Origin: Spiroplasma platyhelix PALS-1 | GTDB taxonomy: Bacteria > Bacillota_I > Bacilli_A > Mycoplasmatales > VBWQ01 | Assembly: GCF_021496725.1 (NCBI RefSeq) | Contig: NZ_CP051215.1 | Location: forward strand, 496,001-560,000 | Reading direction: 5' to 3' | DNA length: 64,000 nucleotides | Shown: positions 52,620 through 64,000 of the stretch, in pieces | Layout: the number at the start of each line of letters is the position of its first letter | How positions within the stretch are numbered: the first letter of the stretch is position 1 | Notes under the pieces: model-generated | What the model was told of the DNA's origin: nothing | The model's database searches: none | The model's input: only the letters and a program-made list of their open reading frames with translations | Translations under genes and position numbers: made by a program

Positions 52620-55151
52620 TTACTTCTGCTCATCATTTTGATACTCTTGAGTTTGATCTAAACTTAAGGTTGCTGAATCAGCTTGATTTTTATTTCTTAA
52701 ATCTCATAAACAAATCTTATCAGCACTAATGATACTTTCTGCTACTGCCTTACCTGCTCCTTCACTTGTTCGTGAAACTGGAATTTTAGTAGCTTCTAGT
52801 AGGTGTCACTTCTCTTTACCAGTTAGCAAGTTAACTCTATCATTATCATTTGCTTTAAAACTAGCAACTAAAGTCACACCTTTTTTCTTTGGTTGTTTTA
52901 AAAGTCTTTGTCCCTTAGTTGTTCTAACAGTTTGTTCTAAACTACTAAAGTTAATTCGTTTAACATGTCCTGCTGATGTGACAACAGCATAAATGTCACT
53001 GCTATTTCCTGTTGCTGCACCAACTACTTTATCTTCAAATCCTAATTTTGAAGATTTAATTCCTTTTGCACCAAGCCCTAAAATATTAACATTACTTTCT
53101 AAATATTTTAAAGTAAAGCCATCTTTAGTACTCAAAACAATTCATTCCTTACCATTAGTAAAACTAGCACTAACTAATTTATCACCAAGAGCTAAAGACA
53201 TACATCTAATTGTCCGATTAAAACGAGTTGTTGCTAACTCTTTTAAACTAACTCTTTTAATTAATCCTAATTGCGTAACTAAAACTACATAAATATCATC
53301 ATGCTCAAAATTATTCACTACTGCACTAGCAATAACTTTTTCTGAAGACTCTAACTTAACTATTGTATTGATATGTGTGCCAACATCTTTTCATTTATTT
53401 TCTTCTAACTTGTGACCAGGAATAATAATGTAATTTCCTTTGCTAGTTAGCAATAATAAATTATCTAAATTGTTGATCATACCTTGACTAACAATAATAT
53501 CTGTTGGCTTTCTACCAAATTCTTTATAATCTTCTGTCCCTTGAGCTAATATCTTACGATTAATTGTTTTAATTCAACCATCATAGCTAACTGTGACAAA
53601 TAATTCTGAATGCTTTAAAGTAGCTTTTTCATCAATCACAATTTCTGCAATCTCACCGCTAATAACTGATTTTCGCTTCGCAGGGTAAATTGCTTTTAAT
53701 TTTGTAAAATGTTCAATTAGATTTTGATTTAAAGTTTTTCTATCATGTAGAATTTTTTTCAATTTAATAATTTCTTTTTTAATTGCTTCTTTTTCACTAA
53801 CTAAAGCATCCACATCAGCAGCACTCAAACGATACAAACGTAAACTAACAATTGCTTCCGACTGACGATTTGTTAAATCAAATTTTGCAACTAAATTAGC
53901 TTGCGCTTCACTTTTATTTTTTGAATGACGAATTAATTTCACGACTTGATCAATATCTTTTAAAGCAATAACTAACCCTTCAATAATTTCTAATCTTTGC
54001 GTTAGTTGCTTTAATTCATATTTACTTTTTCTTGTGATAACTTCAACTTGATGACCAATATAAAAATCTAACAACTTTACTAGTGACAACACTTGTGGCT
54101 TATGGTTAGCAATCGCAACTAAGTTTAAATTGTAATATACTTGTAAGTTAGTATTTTTAAATAAGTAATTTAAAATCTCATCAGCATTGCCATCACTAGT
54201 TAAATCAATGACAATTCTTAAACCTTCACGATCAGTTTCATCTCTTACTTCTTTAATCCCATGAATTTTATTTAAAACACGAACATCATCAATTTTCTTA
54301 ACTAAATCATGCTTTAAAACTTCAAATGGAATCTCATCAATAATAATTCTTTGTTCTTTTTTAGCTTTTTCTTTGATTTCAACTGTTGTTTTAGAACGAA
54401 TTGCAATTCTTCCCTTACCAGTACGATAAGCTGATTTAATGCCTGAAATTCCTTGAATGATTCCTCCAGTTGGAAAATCTGGTCCTTTAAACCCATTTTT
54501 CATAATTTCAGATAGTGTTGACTCAGGATTGTTGATACGAAAAATAATTGCATCTAACACTTCATGTAAGTTATGCGGTGGCATATTAGTTGCCATACCA
54601 ACAGCAATTCCTGTTGCTCCGTTAACTAATAAATTAGGAAAGTATGAAGGCAGAACAACTGGTTCTTTTTCAGATGAATCAAAGTTTGGAATAAAATCAA
54701 CCACATCTTTTTTTAAATCTTGTAACAAAAGATGTGCTGTTGCACTTAATCGCAACTCAGTGTAACGCATCGCTGCTGGACTATCTCCATCAATTGAACC
54801 TTTATTTCCTTGCATGTCTACTAAAGGTAGATAAGACTTTCATGGTTGTGCCATTCTGACAACAGCTCCATAAACTGGGGCATCACCATGAGGATGATAC
54901 TTCCCAATTACCTCTCCAACAACACGAGCAGACTTCTTATACGGCTTATCAAAAGTCAAATCTAAATCATGCATTGCATACAATACTCGTCTTTGAACTG
55001 GCTTCAACCCATCTCGAACATCAGGTAAGGCACGATCTAAAATGATATATTTTGAATAACGACTAAAAAGATTTCCTAGTAAATAAGAAATTGAATAAAC
55101 TAATAATTGTTCATCATCATGATTAGTTAAATCTTTTGTAACATGACTCAT
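52620..55151 (-). CDS. parC: DNA topoisomerase IV subunit A
   Basis: This 843-residue subunit breaks and rejoins DNA to decatenate chromosomes. Catalytic Tyr130 is in [11 protein letters not shown], and the quinolone-resistance region is [16 protein letters not shown] (88-103). The C-terminal domain is beta-pinwheel-like but has no clean GyrA box (the nearest is [13 protein letters not shown]), so ParC is favoured over GyrA. TGA Trp codons occur throughout. The start ATG 55151 is 15 bases after parE with a strong GGAGGAG. Second gene of parE-parC. Confidence 0.95.
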
Positions 55152-55166
55152 TTTATTTCTCCTCCT

Positions 55167-57095
55167 TTAGTTAAGATCTTCTGCTTCAAAAGAAATATTC
55201 TTTTCAATTCAAGCTTTTCTTAATTCTACATTGTCACCCATTAAAATTTTAAATTCTTCTTCTGCAGCTACTGCATCTTCAATTTGAACTTTAATTAATT
55301 TTCTTGTTTCAGGGTTCATTGTTGTTTCTCATAATTGATCAGAATTCATTTCTCCCAATCCTTTATAACGTTGAATATTGTATCTAACTTTTTTTAAGTT
55401 ACTACTTTCTAAACGAATCTTTAAATCATTCTCTGTTCAGAAGTATTCATGTTCACCTTTAGTATTTTCATAAGTAATTTTAAATAAAGGTGGTAGCGCT
55501 AGATATAAATTTCCTGAAGTAATCAAATCACGCATAAAACGATAAAAGAAAGTTAGCAGCAACAATTGAATATGTGCTCCATCGCTATCAGCATCGGTCA
55601 TAATAATCACTTTATGATAATTGATGTCTTCTAAATTAAATTCATTTCCTACTCCTGCACCAACTGCTGCGATAATCATATTAATTTCATCATTGTTAAA
55701 TAAAGACTCAGTGTTACTTTTTAAAGCATTAATAACTTTTCCTTTTAAAGAAAGAATTGCTTGAAACTGACGATTTCTAGCTGTCTTGGCACTACCTCCA
55801 GCTGAATCTCCTTCAACTAAAAATAATTCATTTCTTTGGGGATTATGTTTTTGTGGTGGTGTTAGTTTAGTAATTAAAAATCTTTGCGCTTCTTTTGTTT
55901 TATTACGTAAGTTTTCTTTTGTCTTTCTCAACGCAGCTCTAATATCTCGTGCTTTGATTGCCTTAGCAATAATCTTTTCAGCAACTTCTGCTTGCTCATG
56001 CAATCAAAAAGATAAGCGTTCACTAACAATAGTTTCTACTGCTACTCTTGCTTCTGGTGTTCCTAATTTTGATTTAGTTTGACCTTCATATTGAATTAAA
56101 TTTTCAGGAACTCTTAAAGAAACAATTGCTACTAAACCTTCTCTTAAATCATTTCCTTCAAGATTCTTATCTTTTGGTTTCAATAATTCTTGCTTTCTAG
56201 CATATTCATTAATTGCTTTTGTTAGCCCACTTTTAAATCCAACTAAATGACTTCCACCATCACTTGTCTTGACATTATTAGCAAAGCCAAGAATTGTATC
56301 ATTATAGTCTTCACAATATTGCATCACAATATCAACATCAATTTGATTTTGTTTGCCTTTTAAACTAACAATTGGCGAAATCTTAGTCTTTTTTTCATTT
56401 AAGTATTCAATAAAAGCAGTCAGTCCATTATCATAATGAAATTCTGCTTCTTTATTAGTTCGCTTATCAATTAATTTGATAACTAAATTGTTAATCAAAA
56501 AGGCACTTTCTCTTAAATGTTGTTCAAATGAATGATAGTTTCAATCACATCCATAAAAGATTTTTTCAAAGTCAGGTAAAAAAGTCACAACTGTTCCAGT
56601 TTTTTTTGTTGTTCCTTTTGCTTTTAATGGTTTACTTACTTTCCCACCATTAATAAATTTAATTTCACTAATTTTCTTATCACGATAAATTGTCACATCC
56701 AAATGCTTACTTAAAGCATTCACAACTGAAGCTCCAACACCATGAAGGCCTCCAGAAGTTTTGTAACTATTACCATCAAATTTTCCACCAGCATGCAAAA
56801 CAGTATAAATAACCTCAGGAGTTGATTTTCCTGATTTATGTTTTCCAATTGGTACTCCTCGACCGTTATCTTCAATTGTTACAGAACGATCTTTATTAAT
56901 TGTCACAGTGATTTGAGAACAAAATCCTGCAAGTGCTTCATCAATTGCATTATCAACAATTTCTCAAGCTAAATGATGCATTCCATGATTATCAGTTGAA
57001 CCAATATACATCGCAGGACGTTTTCTAACAGCTTCTAAACCTTCTAAAATTTGAATTGATGCTTCATTATAAATATTAGTATTTTGTTGCGCCAT
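55167..57095 (-). CDS. parE: DNA topoisomerase IV subunit B
   Basis: This 642-residue ATPase subunit has a GHKL domain with the [20 protein letters not shown] loop near 75-95 and [15 protein letters not shown]. The TOPRIM domain has [20 protein letters not shown] and [12 protein letters not shown]. The C-terminus [23 protein letters not shown] is standard. Start ATG 57095. Partner of parC, transcribed first. GyrB is excluded mainly by the pairing and by the ParC-type partner. Confidence 0.95.
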
Positions 57096-57249
57096 AGTAC
57101 CCTTTCATAATGCCAAAATGATTTCTTTTTTCCGTCTTAATCATTTTATCACAAAGTATTATTAAGTACTGTTTTAAAGAATAATTAGCATCGATCAAGA
57201 TTCATTCAAAGCAAAAATTTCAATTAATTAAATCACTTGCTAAAACTTT

Positions 57250-57258
57250 TGCTATAAT
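57250..57258 (+). promoter_or_regulatory. Extended -10 promoter of the 31-residue ORF
   Basis: TGCTATAAT (57250-57258) fits TGnTATAAT, with a leader of about 35 bases to ATG 57301. Confidence 0.55.
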
Positions 57259-57300
57259 AATATATGAAATTAATTTTTTAAAGACAGAAAGGGAAAAAAT

Positions 57301-57396
57301 ATGAATTGAAAATTTTGAAGTAAAAAAGAAGATAAAAAAGAAAAAGTTACTAAAGAAACAATTACAAAAGAATCTGACCCAAAACCTAAAAAGTAA
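57301..57396 (+). CDS. 31-residue small protein
   Basis: The ORF starts ATG 57301 behind AGAAAGGG and encodes a peptide beginning MNWKFWSKKED, followed by a Lys/Glu-rich and Pro-containing tail. Both Trp are TGA codons, so the ORF is invisible with the standard code. The aromatic start and lysines suggest membrane-surface binding. It has its own promoter and terminator. Function unknown. Confidence 0.65.
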
Positions 57397-57402
57397 CATT
57401 TT

Positions 57403-57433
57403 AAGCTCATGTTTAATTAAACATGAGTTTTTT
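57403..57433 (+). terminator. Terminator of the 31-residue ORF
   Basis: CTCATGTTTAA (57406-57416) and TTAAACATGAG (57417-57427) form an 11-bp perfect palindrome, followed by a T run. Confidence 0.85.
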
Positions 57434-57507
57434 AAATCTTGTAATTTGCTAAATTAATGCTAATAAATTATAATTCAAATTAAGAAACAAATAAGGAGGA
57501 TTCAATC

Positions 57508-58245
57508 TTGTCAACACCTGTTCTAGTTGTTGGTTATCTAGCCAGCATCTTTATTCCACTAGCTTTTCTACCACAAACTATTAAAATTATTAAAACTCGT
57601 GAAACTAAAGGGATATCAATTCCAGCCTATACGATTTATTTTATTGGAATCATTACTTTCTTAACTTTTGCAGTCTTTAAAACACCAAAAATGGATATCC
57701 CAATGATTATTTGTCAAACAATCAACGGTTTATTTGCTATAACAATTCTAAGTTTAACAATCTACAATGTTGTTATAATGAAAAAAAATAAATCTAGTGT
57801 TTCAAAAATTGAAACATTAAGTAAGACATTTATCTTACCTATTGCTTTGCTAATATGTTGTGGGCTTTTAATTGGGATTGGTTTTGCACTAAAAAATGGC
57901 ACATTAAAAACTTATAATGATGTTATGGGTTATAGTGGAGCAATCTTAATTTCAGTAGCTTTTCTACCACAAACATATAAACTATTCAAAACAAAAAATA
58001 CTAAGGGATTATCTTTAATCACTACATTGGTTTATCATCTTGGTCTAACATTATTTATTATTTATGCTAGTTTAAGTAATCCAATTAATTATCCATTATT
58101 ATTAGGAAATATTTTTGGTTGGGTTGTTAATTTCTGTTTACTATTTTTAATTTGTTATAATTTGTATCAAAATCGTGATGACAATCACAAGGGAAACAAA
58201 AACAAACAAAAAGTTAAAAATGGAGCAGGAAATGCCGCACATTAA
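57508..58245 (+). CDS. Two-repeat PQ-loop (SWEET-like) membrane protein
   Basis: This 245-residue protein has about seven membrane helices and two PQ-loop motifs: FLPQTIKIIKTRETKG (Pro22-Gln23) and FLPQTYKLFKTKNTKG (Pro154-Gln155). Bacterial SemiSWEETs carry one such repeat and dimerise; this one is a fused pair, as in eukaryotic SWEET/PQ-loop proteins. Sugar or cationic amino acid transport is likely but unproven. The start is TTG 57508 behind AAGGAGG. The only Trp is TGG, so the ORF is also open in the standard code. It overlaps plsY by 14 bases. Confidence 0.87.
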   Translation: MSTPVLVVGYLASIFIPLAFLPQTIKIIKTRETKGISIPAYTIYFIGIITFLTFAVFKTPKMDIPMIICQTINGLFAITILSLTIYNVVIMKKNKSSVSKIETLSKTFILPIALLICCGLLIGIGFALKNGTLKTYNDVMGYSGAILISVAFLPQTYKLFKTKNTKGLSLITTLVYHLGLTLFIIYASLSNPINYPLLLGNIFGWVVNFCLLFLICYNLYQNRDDNHKGNKNKQKVKNGAGNAAH

Positions 58246-58927
58246 TATTTTAGGAACTTTTATTCTTATCGTTATTGGTTACTTAATTGGATCAATTTCA
58301 CCCGCAATTATAATCAGTCGCAAAAGATTCAAAACTGATGTTCGACAGCACTACTCTAAAAATGCTGGTGCTACTAATTCAACTAGAGTTATGGGTAAAA
58401 AATGAGGTGCCGTTGTTGTTGTGATTGATGGTTTTAAACCAATAATTACTGTCTTGATTGCTTGAGGCTTTACTTTTATCACTATTGCTAACCCTGACTA
58501 TCATAATTTATTTTCTGAGTCATACATTTACTTTAGTGGTTTAGCTGCTGTTATTGGTCATTGTTGACCAATATACTTTGGCTTTCGTGGCGGTAAAGGT
58601 GCAGCATCTTCATTAGGCTTGCTACTAATCATCAATCCAATCTACTTTGCAGTTGCCTTGGCTAGTTGATGAATACTACTTTATCTTTGAAGAATGGCTT
58701 CACTATCATCTGTTCTGATGGTTGGGTTTGCCTTTGTCATCTCATGAATTCCTAATATGCCACTAAATGCATATGTCTGACCTCATGATGATCAATACTG
58801 CATCATCAACATCATCATTTTCCTAACTTGATTAATTGTTGTTCTTCGTCACAGTAGCAATCTAATTCGTATTGCTCGAGGTACTGAAAGAAAAGTAACA
58901 ATCTTTGATCGCAAAAAGAAAAAATAG
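58232..58927 (+). CDS. plsY: Glycerol-3-phosphate acyltransferase PlsY
   Basis: This 231-residue integral membrane acyltransferase uses acyl-phosphate to make lysophosphatidate. Motif 1 is SISPAIIISR near 21-30, motif 2 is FRGGKGAASSLG near 112-123, and motif 3 is HSSNLIRIARGTE near the C-terminus. The first ATG (58220) overlaps GGAG; the ATG 58232 is 6 bases after it and is preferred. Twelve or more Trp are TGA. It overlaps the PQ-loop gene by 14 bases, so the two are coupled. Confidence 0.95.
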
Positions 58928-58952
58928 CTTCTTTTAAAAGAAGCTATTTTTT
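58919..58952. terminator. Bidirectional terminator
   Basis: A 15-bp perfect inverted repeat (58921-58935, 58936-58950), core AGCTTCTTTT, contains the stop codons of plsY (TAG 58925) and of yneF (TAG 58944-58946, minus). Confidence 0.9.
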
Positions 58953-59177
58953 CTTTGTCATTCGTTGTTGGCGTTTCATTGCTTGGATTACTGACTTAAT
59001 TTGTGCCTCACTAGGCTTACGACCCATTTGTTGGTACATCGCACGAATCATATTCTCATTAATTGGAGGATTTTTTTCTAATTGTTTTTCAAAAAATCTT
59101 TTTGTGATTAAAAATCCAATTCCTCCACCAACTAATGCTCCAGCAATCGCAATTAAAAGAATTCCTCATCAAGCCAT
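58944..59177 (-). CDS. YneF/UPF0154 small membrane protein
   Basis: This 77-residue protein has one N-terminal helix (WGILLIAIAGALVGGGIGFLI) and the conserved soluble tail NPPINENMIRAMYQQMGRKPSE. This matches the YneF/UPF0154 family of Firmicutes. Its ATG (59175-59177) overlaps the tkt stop codon as TAATG, so it is coupled to tkt; in Bacillus, yneE and yneF also follow tkt. Function unknown. AGGAGG precedes the start. Confidence 0.92.
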
Positions 59178-61198
59178 TATTTGACCTCCTTATTTTTTTG
59201 ATTATTTTTTATGTAATCAAGAACCTTACGATAAATTTTTTCACTTGTGAACCCATACTTATCCAAAATTGCTTGCAAATTTCCTGAAGCTCCATATTTG
59301 TTGACACCAATAATTAATCCTTCAAGACCAACATATTTGTATCATGAATCGCTAACAGCTAATTCAACAGCAACTCTAACTACATCTTTGGGCAGAATTT
59401 CTGCACGATATTTTTCATCTTGTTGATCAAAAAGATAAGTTGAAGGCATAGAAACAACTCTAGCATTAATTTTATCTTTTCGCAACATTTTTTGCACTTC
59501 AATTGCTAAATGAACTTCACTGCCGGTTGCAATTAAAACTAAATCTAACTTTGATTCTGCTGTTTCTTGACTAATAATATAAGCACCTTTGCTGACAGCA
59601 TCAATTGTGCTGGCTGCTAATTGTGGCAGATCTTGTCTTGTCAGAACAATCGCATTAGGATAGTCTTTTGCTGTTAGTGCAACTTTATAAGCACCAATTG
59701 TTTCTTTTAGATCCGCAGGACGAATTAAATTAAAGTTTAGAATTGTTCGCAACATCAATAAATGTTCTACTGGCTCATGAGTTGGTCCATCTTCTCCAAC
59801 AGCAATTGAATCATGAGTGAAAATAAACAATGAAGGGATTTTCATTAAAGCAGCTAGTCTTAAAGCTGGCTTTTGATAGTCACTAAAAACTAAGAAAGTT
59901 GAACCAAACCCAATCACTCCTTGATGTAAAGTAAGACCATTAACCATGGCTGCCATAGCAAATTCTCTTACTCCAAAATGAATATGACGACCACTTGGAT
60001 TATCTTTTGTGTAATCTTGATCAAACACCATTGCTTTGGTTGAACCTGCTAAATCTGCACTTCCTCCAATTAAAGTAGGATACTGATTTGATAGTAGTTT
60101 TAAAACCTTACCAGAAGCAACTCTTGTTGCCATTGCTTCATTGCTGATGATACTTGTTCAATCAATCTTGTTGAAAAGAAAATTATGTCCAAAAGTTTCT
60201 CCTTGTAAAGCAGAAGCAATATCTTGATATAAATTTGGATATTTTGATTGATACTCTTTGACACTAACATTTCATTTTTTTTCTAATTCTTGACCTTCAT
60301 CAATTTTTGGTTTTTGAATATGATTAAGTACTGCTTCAGGAACAAAGAACTCTTCATCAGATTCTCACTCAAGAAACTTTTGTACCGTTGCAATATCATT
60401 CATCAATGGTGCACCATGCACTGCTGGTGTTCCTTGCTTTGTTGCACCATAACCAATTACTGTCTTCACTTCAATTAAAGTTGGCTTGTCACTTTGTTTG
60501 GCCTTAGCAATTGCTTCACTAATTGCTTGATAGTTTGTGCCATCACTCACTTTTAAATAATTTCATTCTACTGCTTTAAATCGACTAGCAATATTTTCTG
60601 AAAAAACTAATTCAGTTTTTGAGTCTAATTGCACATCATTAGAATCATAAAGCACAATTAATTTATTTAATTTGAAATGTCCAGCAAAACTTAATGCTTC
60701 TTGTGCGATACCTTCTTGTAAGTCACCATCACCACATAAAACATAAGTATAGTGATCAATTATTTTTTGATTTTCTTGATTATATTTTGCTGCTAGAAAA
60801 CTTTCTGCTAAAGCCATTCCAACTGCTGTTGCTAGACCTTGTCCTAAAGGACCAGTAGCCATCTCAACCCCTAAATCAAGATCGTATTCAGGATGACCTG
60901 GTGTAACACTATCTAACTGACGAAAATCTTTTAAGTCTTGCATCTTGTAATTGTAGCCCACATGATACAACATTGAATACAACAATGCACTACCATGTCC
61001 TGCTGACAAGACAAAGCGATCACGATTGAATCAACGTGGATTCTTTGGATTAAATTTTAAATGGTCTTTAAATAACGCATAAGCCATTGGTGCAGCACCC
61101 AAGACAATTCCTGGATGACCACTATTCGCTGCGTTAACTGCTTGAATCCCGAGCATTCTAATAGAATTAATTGTTAATTGATCAATATTTTTTGCCAT
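59177..61198 (-). CDS. tkt: Transketolase
   Basis: This 673-residue thiamine diphosphate enzyme of the non-oxidative pentose phosphate pathway starts [30 protein letters not shown]. The cofactor loop [14 protein letters not shown] lies near 150 and the pyrimidine domain has [14 protein letters not shown] and [16 protein letters not shown], the transketolase signature. Four open stretches are joined by TGA Trp. The ATG 61198 has GGAGG 5 bases upstream; the ATG at 61213 is not well spaced. It overlaps yneF by one base. Confidence 0.97.
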
Positions 61199-61255
61199 GT
61201 CTTCCTCCAACATATCTCCCTTAATATCTTAATATTTTTTCTAATTTAAATGAAG

Positions 61256-63013
<1,758 letters not shown>

Positions 63014-63026
63014 TGTTAGTCCTTTC

Positions 63027-64000
63027 TTAACCTAAAAGTTTAACAACTTTTTGTAACAATTCTGCTTCACTTTGATAACTAACTGTAACCTTTTGCTCTT
63101 TAGTTAATTGATATAAAGATGCTTGTCCTTGTTTTTCTAAAATTAAAAGGTTGTTACAATTTTTAAGATTTTTAATTAAATTACTTTTTTGCTTATCGTT
63201 AAACAAATCAAAAATTCCATCAACAAAATATTTTGTTTTTCTCAAATTACTTACTAACACTAAAATCTCTGCTAGTCCTGCTTGATAGATAGAAGCAACA
63301 AATAAATCTAATGGTTGAATTAAATTAAATTCTGGTTGCTTTTCTAAAAGTAACATCAATCTTTCAATCCCAAAAGCAAACCCAATTGCTGGATACTGAT
63401 AAGGTACTCCTAAATCTTGTGATAAGTTATCGTATCTACCACCACCAATTAAAGTGTTCTGACTTTTTCCTAACACAGAGCTATCACTCATAAACTCAAA
63501 AATAACACCATTGTAGTAATCTAGACCACGAACTAAATAAGGATCAACTTTAAAATTAATTTCTAACTTAGTTAAGGCTATGCTAAGCTCTTGAAAATAT
63601 TGCTTTTCTTCTGTGCTATAGAATTGTTCAATTAATGGTAAGTTTAAATCTAATTTTTGACAAGTCTGACAATCCAGTACTCTTAATGGATTTTTTTCAA
63701 TTCTTTTCTGACAATCAGCACATAACTTATTTTTCTCTTTCATTAAGACAGTCAAAAGGGCATCATTAAACTTTTTCTTAGTTACTTCAGAACCAAAGTA
63801 ATTTAAATGTAAATCTGCATCTTTAATTGTTAGTTCTTCAAGCATTGTATTTGCTAATAAAATTACTTCAACATCTAACAAAGGACTCTTTGTTGCTAAA
63901 ACTTCAACTCCAAATTGATGAAATTCACGATTACGACCTTTTTGAGGATTTTCATAACGATACATCGTTCCATAATAAAAATACTTTTGCGTTTGCTTTT
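63027..64000 (-). CDS. hisS: Histidyl-tRNA synthetase, C-terminal part (5' end off window)
   Basis: At least 323 residues are visible. Motif 2 is MYRYENPQKGRNREFHQFGVE, the histidine-binding LVRGLDYYNGVIFEF follows, motif 3 is AIGFAFGIERLMLLL and a C-terminal anticodon-binding domain ends EAELLQKVVKLLG. A CxxC...CxxC pair in KLCADCQKR and VLDCQTCQK may be a zinc site. The gene continues upstream beyond base 64000. It ends 13 bases before aspS. Confidence 0.97.
   Translation of the reverse strand, partial: KQTQKYFYYGTMYRYENPQKGRNREFHQFGVEVLATKSPLLDVEVILLANTMLEELTIKDADLHLNYFGSEVTKKKFNDALLTVLMKEKNKLCADCQKRIEKNPLRVLDCQTCQKLDLNLPLIEQFYSTEEKQYFQELSIALTKLEINFKVDPYLVRGLDYYNGVIFEFMSDSSVLGKSQNTLIGGGRYDNLSQDLGVPYQYPAIGFAFGIERLMLLLEKQPEFNLIQPLDLFVASIYQAGLAEILVLVSNLRKTKYFVDGIFDLFNDKQKSNLIKNLKNCNNLLILEKQGQASLYQLTKEQKVTVSYQSEAELLQKVVKLLG

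Noticed and set aside
54314-54496. Short frames inside parC and other genes
   Set aside because: They are alternative frames of conserved enzymes and lack ribosome sites.

Overview
The window comes from an AT-rich Mollicute that reads TGA as tryptophan (genetic code 4). Almost every long gene is interrupted by in-frame TGA at conserved Trp positions, for example in pnp, topA, parC, parE, aspS and tkt. A spiralin-like lipoprotein (44011-44856), further lipoproteins, a pdhABC operon and a Bacillus-like gene order point to Spiroplasma or a close Entomoplasmatales relative. I cannot name the species. All coordinates below are for genes rejoined across TGA codons.

Layout. 1-7.9 kb: uvrC (3' end off the window), an FtsK/SpoIIIE-like membrane anchor without motor, a degenerate RNase J, pnp, a rhodanese, a Cys-less PTS EIIB-like protein, NAD kinase and Spx. 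8.2-12.3 kb: trpS, a HAD phosphatase, a CorC/HlyC protein and a lipoprotein. 12.3-20 kb: a TauE/SafE permease, rdgB, a CobO-like P-loop protein, a choline-kinase-like enzyme, topA-truB-ribF and rnhB. 20-25.5 kb: a lipoprotein, the ribosome/tRNA operon rpsP-khpA-rimM-trmD-rplS with rbgA downstream, and an orphan 323-aa protein. 25.5-30 kb: pdhA-pdhB-pdhC followed by a D-2-hydroxyacid dehydrogenase. 30-37 kb: the heat-shock block hrcA-grpE-dnaK-dnaJ and clpB, each with a CIRCE-type operator. 37.2-42.4 kb is an accessory stretch: an OLD/DUF3696-like AAA ATPase plus a PIN nuclease, a 30-residue ORF with its own promoter, a DEAD-box helicase with a long leader, and two unknown proteins. 42.5-49.2 kb: mnmA, a small membrane protein, the spiralin-like lipoprotein, a nitroreductase, an APC permease and a YfcC-type carrier. 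49.3-50.3 kb: a Panacea (DUF4065) antitoxin overlapping an unrecognised partner. 50.3-64 kb: acetolactate decarboxylase, a second TauE/SafE permease, parC-parE, a two-repeat PQ-loop protein with plsY, tkt-yneF, aspS and hisS (5' end off the window).

How it fits together. Most of the window is housekeeping: DNA topology and repair, RNA turnover, ribosome and tRNA maturation, protein folding and pyruvate oxidation. Genes are packed tightly. Many neighbours overlap, and convergent genes often share one bidirectional terminator in which the stop codons are embedded.

The best candidates for undescribed systems are the ATPase/PIN pair with its micro-ORF (37.2-39.5 kb) and the Panacea pair with a partner I do not recognise (49.3-50.3 kb). 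The clearest signs of reductive evolution are the RNase J that has lost its zinc ligands and the FtsK-like protein that stops after its membrane domain and linker.
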